A stretch of 9,249 bases of DNA from an uncultured Pseudomonadales bacterium (GTDB lineage Bacteria; Pseudomonadota; Gammaproteobacteria; Pseudomonadales; Pseudohongiellaceae): NCBI GenBank assembly GCA_938082955.1, contig CALKDE010000140.1, forward strand, positions 1 through 9,249. The letters run 5' to 3'. Below, piece by piece: positions 1 to 7,159 of the stretch. Numbering within the stretch: position 1 is the first letter of the stretch; each line of letters starts with the position of its first letter. A program made the position numbers and the translations under genes. Under the pieces are notes generated by a model. The model saw only the letters and a list, made by a program, of their open reading frames with translations, made no database searches and was not told the DNA's origin.

Positions 1-126
1 GGAATTGATACCTAAGAAAATGGGATTAATATAGTTCGAACTTGAAACTAGAAAGAACGCCCCTATATCTGCGGTTTGACTCGCAATTCAAACCTCTAAA
101 CACCCTATAGATCAGTTTTAGCGATA

Positions 127-140
127 TGACATCGATGTCA
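127..140. promoter_or_regulatory. Perfect 14-bp palindrome, possible operator upstream of the Yip1 gene
   Basis: TGACATCGATGTCA reads the same on both strands and lies 34 bases before the Yip1-family start codon. A symmetric site at this distance is typical of a dimeric regulator's operator. No regulator gene is in the window and no convincing -10/-35 pair could be placed around it: a TTGACT at 76-81 has no -10 at a normal distance. Operator function is therefore an inference from symmetry and position only. Confidence 0.35.
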
Positions 141-162
141 GATAGTTAATGAGAAAGACAAC

Positions 163-167
163 GAGGG
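163..167 (+). promoter_or_regulatory. Ribosome binding site of the Yip1-family gene
   Basis: GAGGG lies seven bases before the ATG at 175. This is a normal Shine-Dalgarno spacing and supports that start. Confidence 0.6.
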
Positions 168-174
168 CAGAACC

Positions 175-903
175 ATGACCGACGCGCTTGAAGTAACCAA
201 GACCGAACCTGCCGGGCTTATAAATACAGCGATCAATATTCTAGTTTCACCCAGTGAAGCGTTTACCGAACTTCAGCAGCGACCGAGCAAACTATTTCCT
301 CTTGCCCTGATTTTACTCAGCACAATGGCTGTGATGTTTTGGTATTTCACTATTGTCGATTTCGACTGGTATATAGATGACACGCTAGCGGCAGTTACCA
401 ATCTCGATGACGAGCAATTGGAAATAGCGCGCGCACAGATGGCCTCGATGTCGCAAACCACCTTTAAAATGTTTGGGATTTTCAGCGGCGTTATAGGAAT
501 ACTAGTTATCTATGTCTTGCAATCGGGTTATCTCAGTCTAATTTCAGCAATATCTGGCAGTGGCCAAAAGTTCGGCAATTGGTTTTCGTTAGTGCTCTGG
601 ACTGGCCTACCTTATATGTTGTCAGTAGTGGGAATGGTCGCCACCATCGCGTTGAGCCCCAATGGGCAACTCAGTGCCTACGATCTAGACCCATTGACCC
701 TGGCCAACTTAGGCATGCAATCCGGCAATAGCTCCCTTACTGCGATTTTCAATAGCATTAGTCTTCCTATGCTCTGGGGAATAGGGCTGACTGTTATGGG
801 GTATAGACAGTGGCTAGATTGCAGTCTAGTGAAAGCGATGACAGTAGTATTAGCGCCTTATCTCCTATTAATGGGGGTTTGGGCGTATTTCGCGTTCACT
901 TAA
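175..903 (+). CDS. Yip1-family inner-membrane protein, YknW-like exporter component
   Basis: This 242-residue integral membrane protein has about five hydrophobic segments, near residues 41-61, 100-126, 138-162, 191-209 and 219-240. The N-terminal LVSPSEAF stretch (23-30), followed by RPSKLFP just before the first membrane segment, is the usual start of a Yip1 domain. The ATG is backed by a GAGGG ribosome binding site. The gene is 120 bases upstream of an adaptor-ATPase-permease operon on the same strand, the position held by yknW in the Bacillus subtilis yknWXYZ operon. There the Yip1 protein YknW is an accessory component of the transporter. I infer a similar helper role here. The family is poorly characterised in bacteria, and sequence alone gives no catalytic activity. 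The family call is fairly firm; the functional link to the transporter rests on synteny. Confidence 0.8.
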   Translation: MTDALEVTKTEPAGLINTAINILVSPSEAFTELQQRPSKLFPLALILLSTMAVMFWYFTIVDFDWYIDDTLAAVTNLDDEQLEIARAQMASMSQTTFKMFGIFSGVIGILVIYVLQSGYLSLISAISGSGQKFGNWFSLVLWTGLPYMLSVVGMVATIALSPNGQLSAYDLDPLTLANLGMQSGNSSLTAIFNSISLPMLWGIGLTVMGYRQWLDCSLVKAMTVVLAPYLLLMGVWAYFAFT

Positions 904-1023
904 ACTCAAATATGTTAATTTTGAACGTGTTTACTGTAACTCAATGGGTCGGTAGCCGTTAACACTAGTGAACTAAGCTACCTTCGACTTGTCTGATGAC
1001 TTTCAGAAAAATGGATTCGCACA
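904..1023 (+). other. Intergenic gap between the Yip1 and adaptor genes, with weak inverted repeats
   Basis: The 120 bases contain GGTAGC (951-956) paired with GCTACC (977-982), a 6-bp stem around a 20-base loop. The loop holds the 8-bp palindrome CACTAGTG (963-970). No T-tract follows, so it is not a standard intrinsic terminator. The gap could hold a second promoter or an attenuating structure, or simply be read through. I could not identify a convincing -10/-35 pair. Confidence 0.3.
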
Positions 1024-2205
1024 ATGAATGCAAAGAAATTGGTATTGATCTTGCTCCTCGCAGGAACTGTGATTGCCCTCCCCTTTATTAATCGGTCAGT
1101 CTTTGGTACCGACGCGAAGGTTGTCAATGTTTCCACTCTATCGCAGCGTGTAATCAGTCCTTCAATTCTCGCCTCGGGTTTTCTTGCTCACGAGGAAGAG
1201 GTCATGCTCAGCTCTGAAGTTATTGGAAAGGTTTCTGAGCTGTTTGTTGAGGAAGGCGATACGGTAACTGCGGGGCAACTTCTCCTACAGGTAGATGACA
1301 AAAATTTCATCGCCGGATTGGAACAGTCTGAGGCCGCGGAACGCATAAACACAATCGACATTGAACGACAGGAAGTTCGCATCGAGAATCTGTCTAGACA
1401 ATTCGAGCGCAGCAGAAGCCTGCATGAACGCAAGATGATCGGTGACAATGAGTTCGACAACCTCAAGAATCAATTAGACCTCGCTCGAATCGATTTAAAA
1501 TCTTCTGCAGAACGACTGACTCAAGCGCGCGCGCAGCTAGATCAGGTAAATGACAACCTCAGTAAGACTAAGATTGTTTCTCCAATCGAGGGCGTTATCA
1601 CCAGCCTCGATATCAAAGTCGGCGAAACGGCTATCGCCAGCTCAACAAATATACCCGGCTCGTCTCTAATGACCATCGCGAACCCTGCAAGCATCTACAC
1701 CGAAGTTTTGGTAGACGAAGCAGATGTCGCTAATATTCAAATTGGGCAGCGAACAGAGATTGTCGCTATCGCCTATCCCGACCAGCCCATGCAGGGTGTC
1801 GTGCGCTATATAGCCAATACCGCGAAGATAGCGCCTAGCCGTCAGGGCCTTAGCTTTACGGTGAAGATAGAAATAACCGACGCCGGCGACGTGACATTAC
1901 GCCCGGGCATGTCCTGCCGCGCCGAGATATTCACGCGGCAGGATCAGGAGGTCGTTGCGGTTCCGATTCAGGCCTTGATCTTCGAGGAAGATCGTTCCGC
2001 ACTTCGTAGCGAATATTTTATCTTCGTGAACGATGGCGGTATTGCCAGAAAGACGAAGGTTGAAGTCGGCATCTCAGATGATGAATATCAGGAGTTGATG
2101 ACCACTATCGATGACAACATCGAGATAGTAGTCGGTCCCGATCAAGAGCTGCGGCATCTGTTAGAAGGCGACAGAATCGACACTACCCGTATCGAACTTC
2201 AATAA
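1024..2205 (+). CDS. HlyD/MacA-type periplasmic adaptor (membrane fusion protein) of an ABC exporter
   Basis: This 393-residue protein has a single N-terminal membrane anchor (about 6-22) and no lipobox. The first half of a biotinyl-lipoyl-like domain follows (about 48-95, SSEVIGKVSELFVEEGDTV). Next comes a charged alpha-helical hairpin (about 96-180), then the second lipoyl half (about 181-205, VSPIEGVITSL) and a beta-barrel region with a membrane-proximal domain to the end. This is the architecture and length of MacA/YknX adaptors, which bridge an inner-membrane ABC transporter to the periplasm and often to a TolC-type channel. The ATPase and permease genes follow directly, so it should be their partner. 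No TolC-like gene is in the window, so any outer-membrane channel must be encoded elsewhere. The ATG has only a weak ribosome binding site. Substrate unknown. Confidence 0.9.
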   Translation: MNAKKLVLILLLAGTVIALPFINRSVFGTDAKVVNVSTLSQRVISPSILASGFLAHEEEVMLSSEVIGKVSELFVEEGDTVTAGQLLLQVDDKNFIAGLEQSEAAERINTIDIERQEVRIENLSRQFERSRSLHERKMIGDNEFDNLKNQLDLARIDLKSSAERLTQARAQLDQVNDNLSKTKIVSPIEGVITSLDIKVGETAIASSTNIPGSSLMTIANPASIYTEVLVDEADVANIQIGQRTEIVAIAYPDQPMQGVVRYIANTAKIAPSRQGLSFTVKIEITDAGDVTLRPGMSCRAEIFTRQDQEVVAVPIQALIFEEDRSALRSEYFIFVNDGGIARKTKVEVGISDDEYQELMTTIDDNIEIVVGPDQELRHLLEGDRIDTTRIELQ

Positions 2206-2243
2206 GCCCTGCTAACCCAAACAGAACCTGAATAGATATTCCT

Positions 2244-2945
2244 ATGGCACTTATCGAACTTAACGGCGTTACCAAGTATTATGAGATGGGTGATCAGGTC
2301 GTCAAGGCGCTAGACGGCATCGATATTGATGTCGAAAAAAACGATTACCTTGCATTCATAGGCTCTTCCGGTTCTGGCAAGTCGACCATGCTGAATATCT
2401 TAGGTTGTCTGGATAAGCCCAGCAGTGGTCAATACCACTTGAATGGCAAGAACGTGGAAAGTCTCGATGCGAATGAGCTGTCCGAGATTCGAAATCTCGA
2501 AATAGGGTTTATATTCCAAAGCTTTAATCTATTACCGCGAGCCACAGCGCTTGGTAATGTGATGCAGCCGCTAGTGTATCGCGGCATCGGTCATCGCAAG
2601 CGCAAGGAAATGGCGATGGAGTCACTAGAGCGCGTAGGCCTGGGTGATCGAGTTGATCACCTGCCCAACCAACTCTCCGGCGGACAACGTCAGCGTGTTG
2701 CCATCGCTCGCGCCCTGGTTACCCACCCTTCTATTCTGCTCGCTGACGAACCTACAGGAAATCTTGATTCGCAAACCACCATCGAGATCATGCAATTGTT
2801 TGATGAACTGCACGCCGAGGGACACACCCTGATTGTCGTCACTCATGAGGATGAGATCGCACAACACTGCCACCGAGTCGTTGAGATGAAAGATGGCAGG
2901 GTATTTAACGACAGTACGACAAGTTCTGCAGCGGTGACTAGCTGA
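2244..2945 (+). CDS. ABC transporter ATP-binding protein, MacB/LolD/YknY type
   Basis: This 233-residue nucleotide-binding subunit has all the canonical motifs. They are Walker A GSSGSGKST (40-48), Q-loop Gln92, signature LSGGQ (144-148), Walker B LLADEP with catalytic Glu169, the D-loop region after it, and the switch His201. The sequence around FIFQSFNLLPRATALGNV is typical of the subfamily that powers LolCDE, FtsE and MacB-like mechanotransmission systems. In E. coli MacB the ATPase is fused to the permease; here it is a separate protein, as in YknXYZ. The gene starts 38 bases after the adaptor stop, and its TGA stop shares one base with the permease ATG (2945), which indicates translational coupling. 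All key residues are present, so it should be an active ATPase on the cytoplasmic face. The substrate cannot be read from this subunit. Confidence 0.93.
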   Translation: MALIELNGVTKYYEMGDQVVKALDGIDIDVEKNDYLAFIGSSGSGKSTMLNILGCLDKPSSGQYHLNGKNVESLDANELSEIRNLEIGFIFQSFNLLPRATALGNVMQPLVYRGIGHRKRKEMAMESLERVGLGDRVDHLPNQLSGGQRQRVAIARALVTHPSILLADEPTGNLDSQTTIEIMQLFDELHAEGHTLIVVTHEDEIAQHCHRVVEMKDGRVFNDSTTSSAAVTS

Positions 2946-4171
2946 TGCTCTTCTCACTCATAGAAAGCTCGCGCTCAGCATTAGCCTCTATAATCGCCCA
3001 CGGGCTGCGAAGTTTTCTAACCACGTTAGGAATCGTCATCGGTGTTGCTAGCGTTATAGCGGTGATATCTGTCACCCAAGGAATGAGCTCTTTTATCGGG
3101 GATACTTTTGCTTCGCTAGGTTCTAACAGTCTCACCATTCAATCCTATACACCCTTCGAAGATCAGATGAAGGGAATTCGTGCACGGCTCACACCCGAAG
3201 ATATGGAGCTCATAGAAAGGCGTGCTGAGGGAATAGCCTCCATTACACCCGTACTCTTCGCCAATCGCGCATCACAGATAAAATTCGGATCTCAGACCGC
3301 CTTTAGCCGAATCATGGGTACTACCTATGCCTTTCAAGATGTCTCGCAAAGCTACATGTCTCTCGGACGTTTTATCGCACAAAGCGATAATTTGACGCGC
3401 AGGCGAGTGGTGATTATCGGCGACAAAGTTCGAGAGAATCTCAACATGCCGGATAATCCGGTTAATGAGTATGTGGATATCGGCGGCGAATGGTTCAAGA
3501 TCGTTGGCCTGATGGAAGCGAAGGGAGAAATCATGGGCCAGAGTCAGGACGATATCGTACTGATGCCCTACAACACGATGCGCAGCCTGCAGGGCAATCA
3601 GGCGCGTACCGATATTCAGATTCAGTTGAGCCTGAGTGAATCGGCTGTGTTAGAGAATGTCACTGCGCAACTCACCACCCTGCTGCGCAATGCCCATGAT
3701 TTGGATAGTGATGAAGACGACGATTTTCAGATACAAACAGCCGAGCAGTTGATGGAAACCTTCGATACAGTGATCAACATGGTCACCATCGTTATCGGAG
3801 GCATCGTTAGTATCTCACTCCTTGTAGGCGGTATTGGCATCATGAACATCATGCTAGTTTCAGTCACCGAACGCACACGCGAGATTGGTATCTGCAAGGC
3901 AATAGGCGCGAAACGTCATCATATTCTGATGCAGTTCCTGATCGAGGCGCTACTGCTTTCTCTGTTGGGCGGATTGATCGGCCTGGCGATTGGCTATGGC
4001 CTAGGCACCCTCATCTCCAGCAGCATTCCCTCGTTTCCGCCTGCTAGCATTCCCCTTTGGTCCGTGGCCCTGGCATTAGGCTTTTCAGGGTTTGTCGGCG
4101 TACTCTTCGGCATATTGCCGGCGGCCAAGGCAGCTAATCTAGACCCCATCGATGCACTGCGATACGAGTAG
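2945..4171 (+). CDS. MacB/FtsX-family ABC transporter permease, YknZ-like
   Basis: This 408-residue permease has the MacB topology. One membrane helix lies near the N-terminus (about 26-47, after HGLRSFLTTLGIVIGVASVI). A large extracytoplasmic MacB periplasmic core domain follows (about 50-275). Three more helices are near 279-305, 328-357 and 373-391. TERTREIGICKAIGAKR after helix two and the terminal ANLDPIDALRYE are hallmarks of the FtsX/MacB permease family. An acidic patch, DSDEDDD, lies late in the periplasmic domain. The start codon overlaps the ATPase stop (TGATG), so the two are probably coupled and form the transporter core, two copies of each. MacB-type systems act on periplasmic or membrane-embedded substrates by mechanotransmission, exporting peptides, macrolides or lipid-like molecules. 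The substrate here is unknown. Confidence 0.92.
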   Translation: MLFSLIESSRSALASIIAHGLRSFLTTLGIVIGVASVIAVISVTQGMSSFIGDTFASLGSNSLTIQSYTPFEDQMKGIRARLTPEDMELIERRAEGIASITPVLFANRASQIKFGSQTAFSRIMGTTYAFQDVSQSYMSLGRFIAQSDNLTRRRVVIIGDKVRENLNMPDNPVNEYVDIGGEWFKIVGLMEAKGEIMGQSQDDIVLMPYNTMRSLQGNQARTDIQIQLSLSESAVLENVTAQLTTLLRNAHDLDSDEDDDFQIQTAEQLMETFDTVINMVTIVIGGIVSISLLVGGIGIMNIMLVSVTERTREIGICKAIGAKRHHILMQFLIEALLLSLLGGLIGLAIGYGLGTLISSSIPSFPPASIPLWSVALALGFSGFVGVLFGILPAAKAANLDPIDALRYE

Positions 4172-4508
4172 TGAACCCTCTAGCCATAGCACCATTTTCA
4201 CTGTGAAGCTGTGCAGTTAGCCGGGGTTGCAGGTGCTGATTTCGCAATATTTTCCCTATTTATCATTTAAAATCAAAGATTTATATTCTCTGAAGCACTG
4301 GCTGAAATGTAAACGCGGGGTGATCCGGGTGTGCACTCTGCTCGCGCTTACTCAGCCACCTGATGTGGCTGCCACCGCGGCATCTAAGCTTAGGCCTGTT
4401 CAGCTGACTCCAATCAATTTCTATGCACCCCAGCTACTGCAATCCAACTAAAAAATGTGATAGTCTGCGGCTCACCTTGACTAGCAAAAGACTTAAACAA
4501 TACTAGAA
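4172..4508. other. Gene-poor intergenic region with one small hairpin
   Basis: I find no convincing gene in these 337 bases. CAGCCAC (4353-4359) and GTGGCTG (4365-4371) form a perfect 7-bp hairpin with a 5-base loop, but no T-tract follows, so it is not a standard intrinsic terminator. An extended -10-like TG-T-GATAGT (4456-4464) lies 45 bases before the desaturase start and could be its promoter, though no good -35 is present. A 74-codon open frame starting with TTG at 4227 has no ribosome binding site and no recognisable protein features. No obvious terminator closes the upstream exporter operon. Confidence 0.4.
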
Positions 4509-5279
4509 GTGTTCAAAAATTCCGCAGACCGTTGGCCAGTATTCTTCATTCTTTGCCTTAGTGCATTGGACTTTGCTCTCTATTTCCTAGTCAGCAATGC
4601 CTATGTCTTGGGAGCCTATTTCTTCATTATGATCATTCCGAAGTCGCAGATCTGCGCTTGGAATCACCATCATCAACACGCACCTACATTCAAAACCCTA
4701 ATTCCCAATCGCGTGATGGAATTTTTCTATGCCCTGCACACCGGCGTAACAACCAATCTGTGGGTACTGCATCATAATTACGGCCATCACAATAATTTTC
4801 TCGACCAGACAAAAGATGAGAGCCGCTGGACGCGAGATGACGGCACACAGATGGGAGAGTTGGAATATAGCTTGTTGATTGCTGTGACCGCCTACTACCG
4901 AGGATATCAAGTAGGAAAAGAACACCCGAAGGAACAGCGAGACTTTATCTTTTATACATTTATTACATTCGCGTTTTTCGCCGGTTTAATAGCTTATCAG
5001 CCAACGGCTGGCTTGTTCCTATTCGTTTTACCCATGATCATTGGTCTATTTATGACAGCCTGGGCAACCTATGAACATCACGCTGGCTTGAATACTGACA
5101 ACGAGTTTGAGGCATCATTTAACAACGTCAATCGTTGGTATAACTTATTCACTGGTAATCTCGGCTACCATACTGCTCATCACTATAAGCAAGGTCTGCA
5201 CTGGTCGAAGCTGCCGCAACTGCACGAGAAAATCAAAGACAAGATCCCTGAAGAGTTAATTCAAAAGACTTGGGTGTAG
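4509..5279 (+). CDS. Membrane-bound fatty acid desaturase-like di-iron enzyme
   Basis: This 256-residue protein carries the histidine clusters of integral-membrane di-iron desaturases/hydroxylases. Box 1 is HHHQH (53-57), box 2 is HNYGHH (89-94) and box 3 is HTAHH (221-225). An additional His-His pair is at 190-191, inside TYEHHAG, and NNVNRWYN (205-212) precedes box 3. Hydrophobic stretches lie near 11-45, 120-130 and 148-186. Such enzymes use O2 and an electron donor to desaturate or hydroxylate acyl chains or other lipids in the cytoplasmic membrane. The exact substrate and regiospecificity are not visible. The start is a GTG with no clear ribosome binding site, but stops in this frame close upstream exclude a longer protein. 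The next Met, residue 41, would remove the first membrane helices. It appears monocistronic, ending 24 bases before a strong terminator. Confidence 0.82.
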   Translation: MFKNSADRWPVFFILCLSALDFALYFLVSNAYVLGAYFFIMIIPKSQICAWNHHHQHAPTFKTLIPNRVMEFFYALHTGVTTNLWVLHHNYGHHNNFLDQTKDESRWTRDDGTQMGELEYSLLIAVTAYYRGYQVGKEHPKEQRDFIFYTFITFAFFAGLIAYQPTAGLFLFVLPMIIGLFMTAWATYEHHAGLNTDNEFEASFNNVNRWYNLFTGNLGYHTAHHYKQGLHWSKLPQLHEKIKDKIPEELIQKTWV

Positions 5280-5303
5280 ATAAAAAATGTAGAGTAAAGA
5301 ACG

Positions 5304-5344
5304 GCACAAAAAAAGGGGATCATAATGATCCCCTTTTTTTGTGC
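5304..5344. terminator. Strong bidirectional intrinsic terminator
   Basis: A perfect 19-bp inverted repeat has arms at 5304-5322 and 5326-5344 and a 3-base TAA loop. Each arm reads GCAC, seven A, GGGG, ATCA, or its complement. The A-tract and T-tract flanking the GGGGATCA/TGATCCCC core make it an intrinsic terminator in both directions. It serves the desaturase (stop 24 bases upstream on +) and can also stop transcripts from the convergent hydrolase gene on the - strand, whose stop is about 190 bases away. Confidence 0.93.
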
Positions 5345-5532
5345 TTTCTGAATTTAGAGTCCATTACCCCTGCCGTTACTCGATACAACGCAGCGCTAAG
5401 TAATCGGTTTACAGATAAGAAAGCATCTATCAAGAGAGCGACCCTGTTAGTAACGCGGGCCTATCCAAGGAGCGCGCCTGTATCAATACAGAAAATCAAT
5501 CCAAAGAAGAGATGAAAGCCAGCAAGCCGTTG

Positions 5533-6369
5533 TTAAGGCTCAATCCAATCAAGAATGGTGCTGGCAAGTTGCTCCGGTTTCTCAAAAGGCACGAGATGAC
5601 CAGCTTCTTCGATCTCGATAAAATCGACATCCGATGACATCGATTGCCACTTATTCCAGGAGGAAACGGCGAGAGTATTAGAATCTTGCGCGCGGATAGC
5701 CAAAGTAGGCACACGAAGCTGCGGCAACAAGCGCCACAGATTATGAACGAGCGTGTAGCAGCGCGCCTCCCAATCCCTACTATAGGCAAGCGTAAATACA
5801 CCTGGCTCACTTTCCTTGATTCCATGCTGAACGTAGTCCCACAGCACTGTATCGCTAATCTGCCGGAAAACCCGCTTTGGTCGGTAGTGGTCGAAGGCCT
5901 CCTGCCTGCTGGAGAATTGATCGACGCGCGAAAGCGTCCTCTTCACCAGTGGAATCACTTCGGGTCGAAAGCGTCTGAAGAAGCTCATACCAAGAAGGTA
6001 ACGGCGCGGCACTATAACCGGTTCGATAAGGACCAAAGACTTAAACAATTCCGGGCGCTGCACTGCTGCCATAAGTATTGCGGCCGTGCCCATCGAATGA
6101 CCGACACTGATCACTGGCTGTTGCAGCTGACTCACTAACTCGCCAACATCCTCGCCAAGCACGTCCCATGATCTAAATGATTCGATCTCGGGCGGGGCTT
6201 CCCACAAAGGTCTGTGTAAACTGGCAATAACCTCATGATTTTCGCAAAACGGTTCCAGGAACGCCCGATAGGCACCCGGTGGATAACCGTTTGCAGCGGC
6301 AAAGTGCACAGCGCAACCTTCGCCACCCATGTGGTGGTGCGGTGCGGACAATTCAGAAATCGTAGACAT
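5533..6369 (-). CDS. Alpha/beta-fold hydrolase
   Basis: This 278-residue single-domain hydrolase has no signal peptide, so it is probably cytoplasmic. The N-terminal HFAAANGYPPGAY (22-34) is the oxyanion-loop strand region of this fold. The nucleophile elbow is GHSMG (90-94, Ser92). After a helical cap (about 120-215) the acid is probably Asp229 in RAQDSN and the base His258 in EAGHLVPFEKPE, so the full triad is present. The family includes esterases, lactonases and C-C bond hydrolases; nothing narrows the substrate. The ATG at 6369 is the first start after an in-frame stop. Met14 is a possible later start, and neither has a strong ribosome binding site. The gene stands alone and diverges from the NfeD/SPFH pair. 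Confidence 0.88.
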   Translation of the reverse strand: MSTISELSAPHHHMGGEGCAVHFAAANGYPPGAYRAFLEPFCENHEVIASLHRPLWEAPPEIESFRSWDVLGEDVGELVSQLQQPVISVGHSMGTAAILMAAVQRPELFKSLVLIEPVIVPRRYLLGMSFFRRFRPEVIPLVKRTLSRVDQFSSRQEAFDHYRPKRVFRQISDTVLWDYVQHGIKESEPGVFTLAYSRDWEARCYTLVHNLWRLLPQLRVPTLAIRAQDSNTLAVSSWNKWQSMSSDVDFIEIEEAGHLVPFEKPEQLASTILDWIEP

Positions 6370-6645
6370 AACAGCTTTGACTGGGCATTGCTCTTAAGGG
6401 CCGCCATTGTGACAGGATTAAACGGATTTTTCAGCGTCAGTGTTCCAATAAACCTTTGCTATTGCTGGGCTGGGGGCATCCCGCTATCTTCATGGTGGAA
6501 TTCAAGGGTTTTGACCCCATATCTATTTACTAGACGACCAAAAAAGCTCAGTATAAGAAAGGGATCGATTTTTCGAGTCCTTGCTTGTCTGACTCTCAAA
6601 GATGCTCTGGATGCACGCTGTTAAATACTAATTAGGAGAACCACT
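6370..6645. other. Divergent promoter region between the hydrolase and the NfeD/SPFH unit
   Basis: These 276 bases separate two divergent genes, so promoters for both should lie here. On the + strand, TATAAG (6552-6557) matches the -10 consensus at five of six positions, about 90 bases before the NfeD start, but the -35 region is poor. I found no convincing promoter for the hydrolase. Open frames crossing the region look non-coding. Confidence 0.3.
6634..6638 (+). promoter_or_regulatory. Ribosome binding site that fixes the GTG start of the NfeD gene
   Basis: AGGAG lies seven bases before a GTG at 6646. This strong site supports the rare start codon, and the protein from that point begins with a normal NfeD N-terminus. 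Confidence 0.8.
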
Positions 6646-7098
6646 GTGGAGTTTGAACTTCTATATTGGCACTGGATTGTACTGGGCTTTGTCCTCATGC
6701 TCAGCGAGATTTTTCTTGGCTCCTTTTTCATAATTTGGTTCGGCGCCTCTGCTCTCAGTGTAGGTTTAGCTATGCTCATTATTCCCAACATGTCCGAGGC
6801 GGCGCAGATAATAATCTGGGCCTTTGCCTCCTTAATGTTTGCGCTAGGCTGGTTCAAATTTGTTAAACCGCTCTCCCGCGACAATACTAAGGCAGGTCTT
6901 TCCAAAGAAGCACTGTTAGGTCAAATCGGGCAGGTATTAGATCCTCCAAATGGCGAAAAATTCGGAATGCTTCGCTTCCCAGCCCCCCTTCTTGGATCAG
7001 ACGAATGGCTGATCATATCGCAAGATGCATTGACTGCCGGGGATCGAGTCAGCGTGATTGATCTGTCTGGCAATTCGCTCATAGTTACAAAAGTATAA
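6646..7098 (+). CDS. NfeD-family membrane protein (short NfeD1b/YbbJ type)
   Basis: This 150-residue protein has three closely packed membrane helices (about 9-31, 33-48 and 53-72). The first contains the conserved GFVLMLSEIF pattern seen in YbbJ-like proteins. A soluble C-terminal OB-fold domain follows (about 88-150), beginning ALLGQIGQV and ending with RVSVIDLSGNSLIV. The length matches E. coli YbbJ, about 150 residues. There is no ClpP-like protease domain, so this is the short NfeD class. These proteins are nearly always encoded next to an SPFH protein and are thought to anchor or regulate its membrane scaffold. The SPFH gene follows 61 bases downstream. The OB-fold probably faces the cytoplasm, as inferred for the family. 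Confidence 0.9.
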   Translation: MEFELLYWHWIVLGFVLMLSEIFLGSFFIIWFGASALSVGLAMLIIPNMSEAAQIIIWAFASLMFALGWFKFVKPLSRDNTKAGLSKEALLGQIGQVLDPPNGEKFGMLRFPAPLLGSDEWLIISQDALTAGDRVSVIDLSGNSLIVTKV

Positions 7099-7146
7099 GC
7101 GGCAAAGGCAAAAATAACGCTATTCTAAGAATTCAAACTTTTAGCT

Positions 7147-7152
7147 AAGGAG
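7147..7152 (+). promoter_or_regulatory. Ribosome binding site of the SPFH gene
   Basis: AAGGAG lies seven bases before the ATG at 7160. Together with the absence of a terminator in the 61-base gap, it supports co-transcription with the NfeD gene and strong translation of the SPFH protein. Confidence 0.8.
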
Positions 7153-7159
7153 AATTACA

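Noticed and set aside
2..34. Open frame at the left edge ending in TAG, possibly the tail of an upstream gene
   Set aside because: Only ten codons are visible, with nothing to tell coding from chance.
38..48. GAACTT and TGAAAC resemble -35 elements of sigma-E and sigma-W type promoters
   Set aside because: No matching -10 element (TCTGA/TCAAA or CGTA) occurs at the required 15-17 base spacing.
76..111. TTGACT with a downstream TATAGA as a promoter for the Yip1 gene
   Set aside because: The spacing is 24 bases, far from the usual 16-18.
4227..4451. 74-codon open frame starting with TTG
   Set aside because: It has no ribosome binding site and no recognisable domain or membrane segment, and a hairpin lies within it. 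It is more likely non-coding.
4477..4506. TTGACT with a TACTAG about 18 bases later as the desaturase promoter
   Set aside because: The -10 match is poor, and transcription would begin at or past the GTG start.
5270..5515. 81-codon open frame overlapping the end of the desaturase gene
   Set aside because: It reads straight through the strong terminator at 5304-5344 and shows no protein-like features.
4487..6049. Exact 15-base direct repeat AAAGACTTAAACAAT at 4487-4501 and 6035-6049
   Set aside because: The match stops abruptly at 15 bases and one copy lies inside the hydrolase coding sequence. A single pair of this length has a several-percent chance probability in 9 kb.
6235..6624. 129-codon + strand open frame
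   Set aside because: It overlaps the 5' part of the hydrolase on the opposite strand and then the divergent promoter region; its composition is not protein-like.
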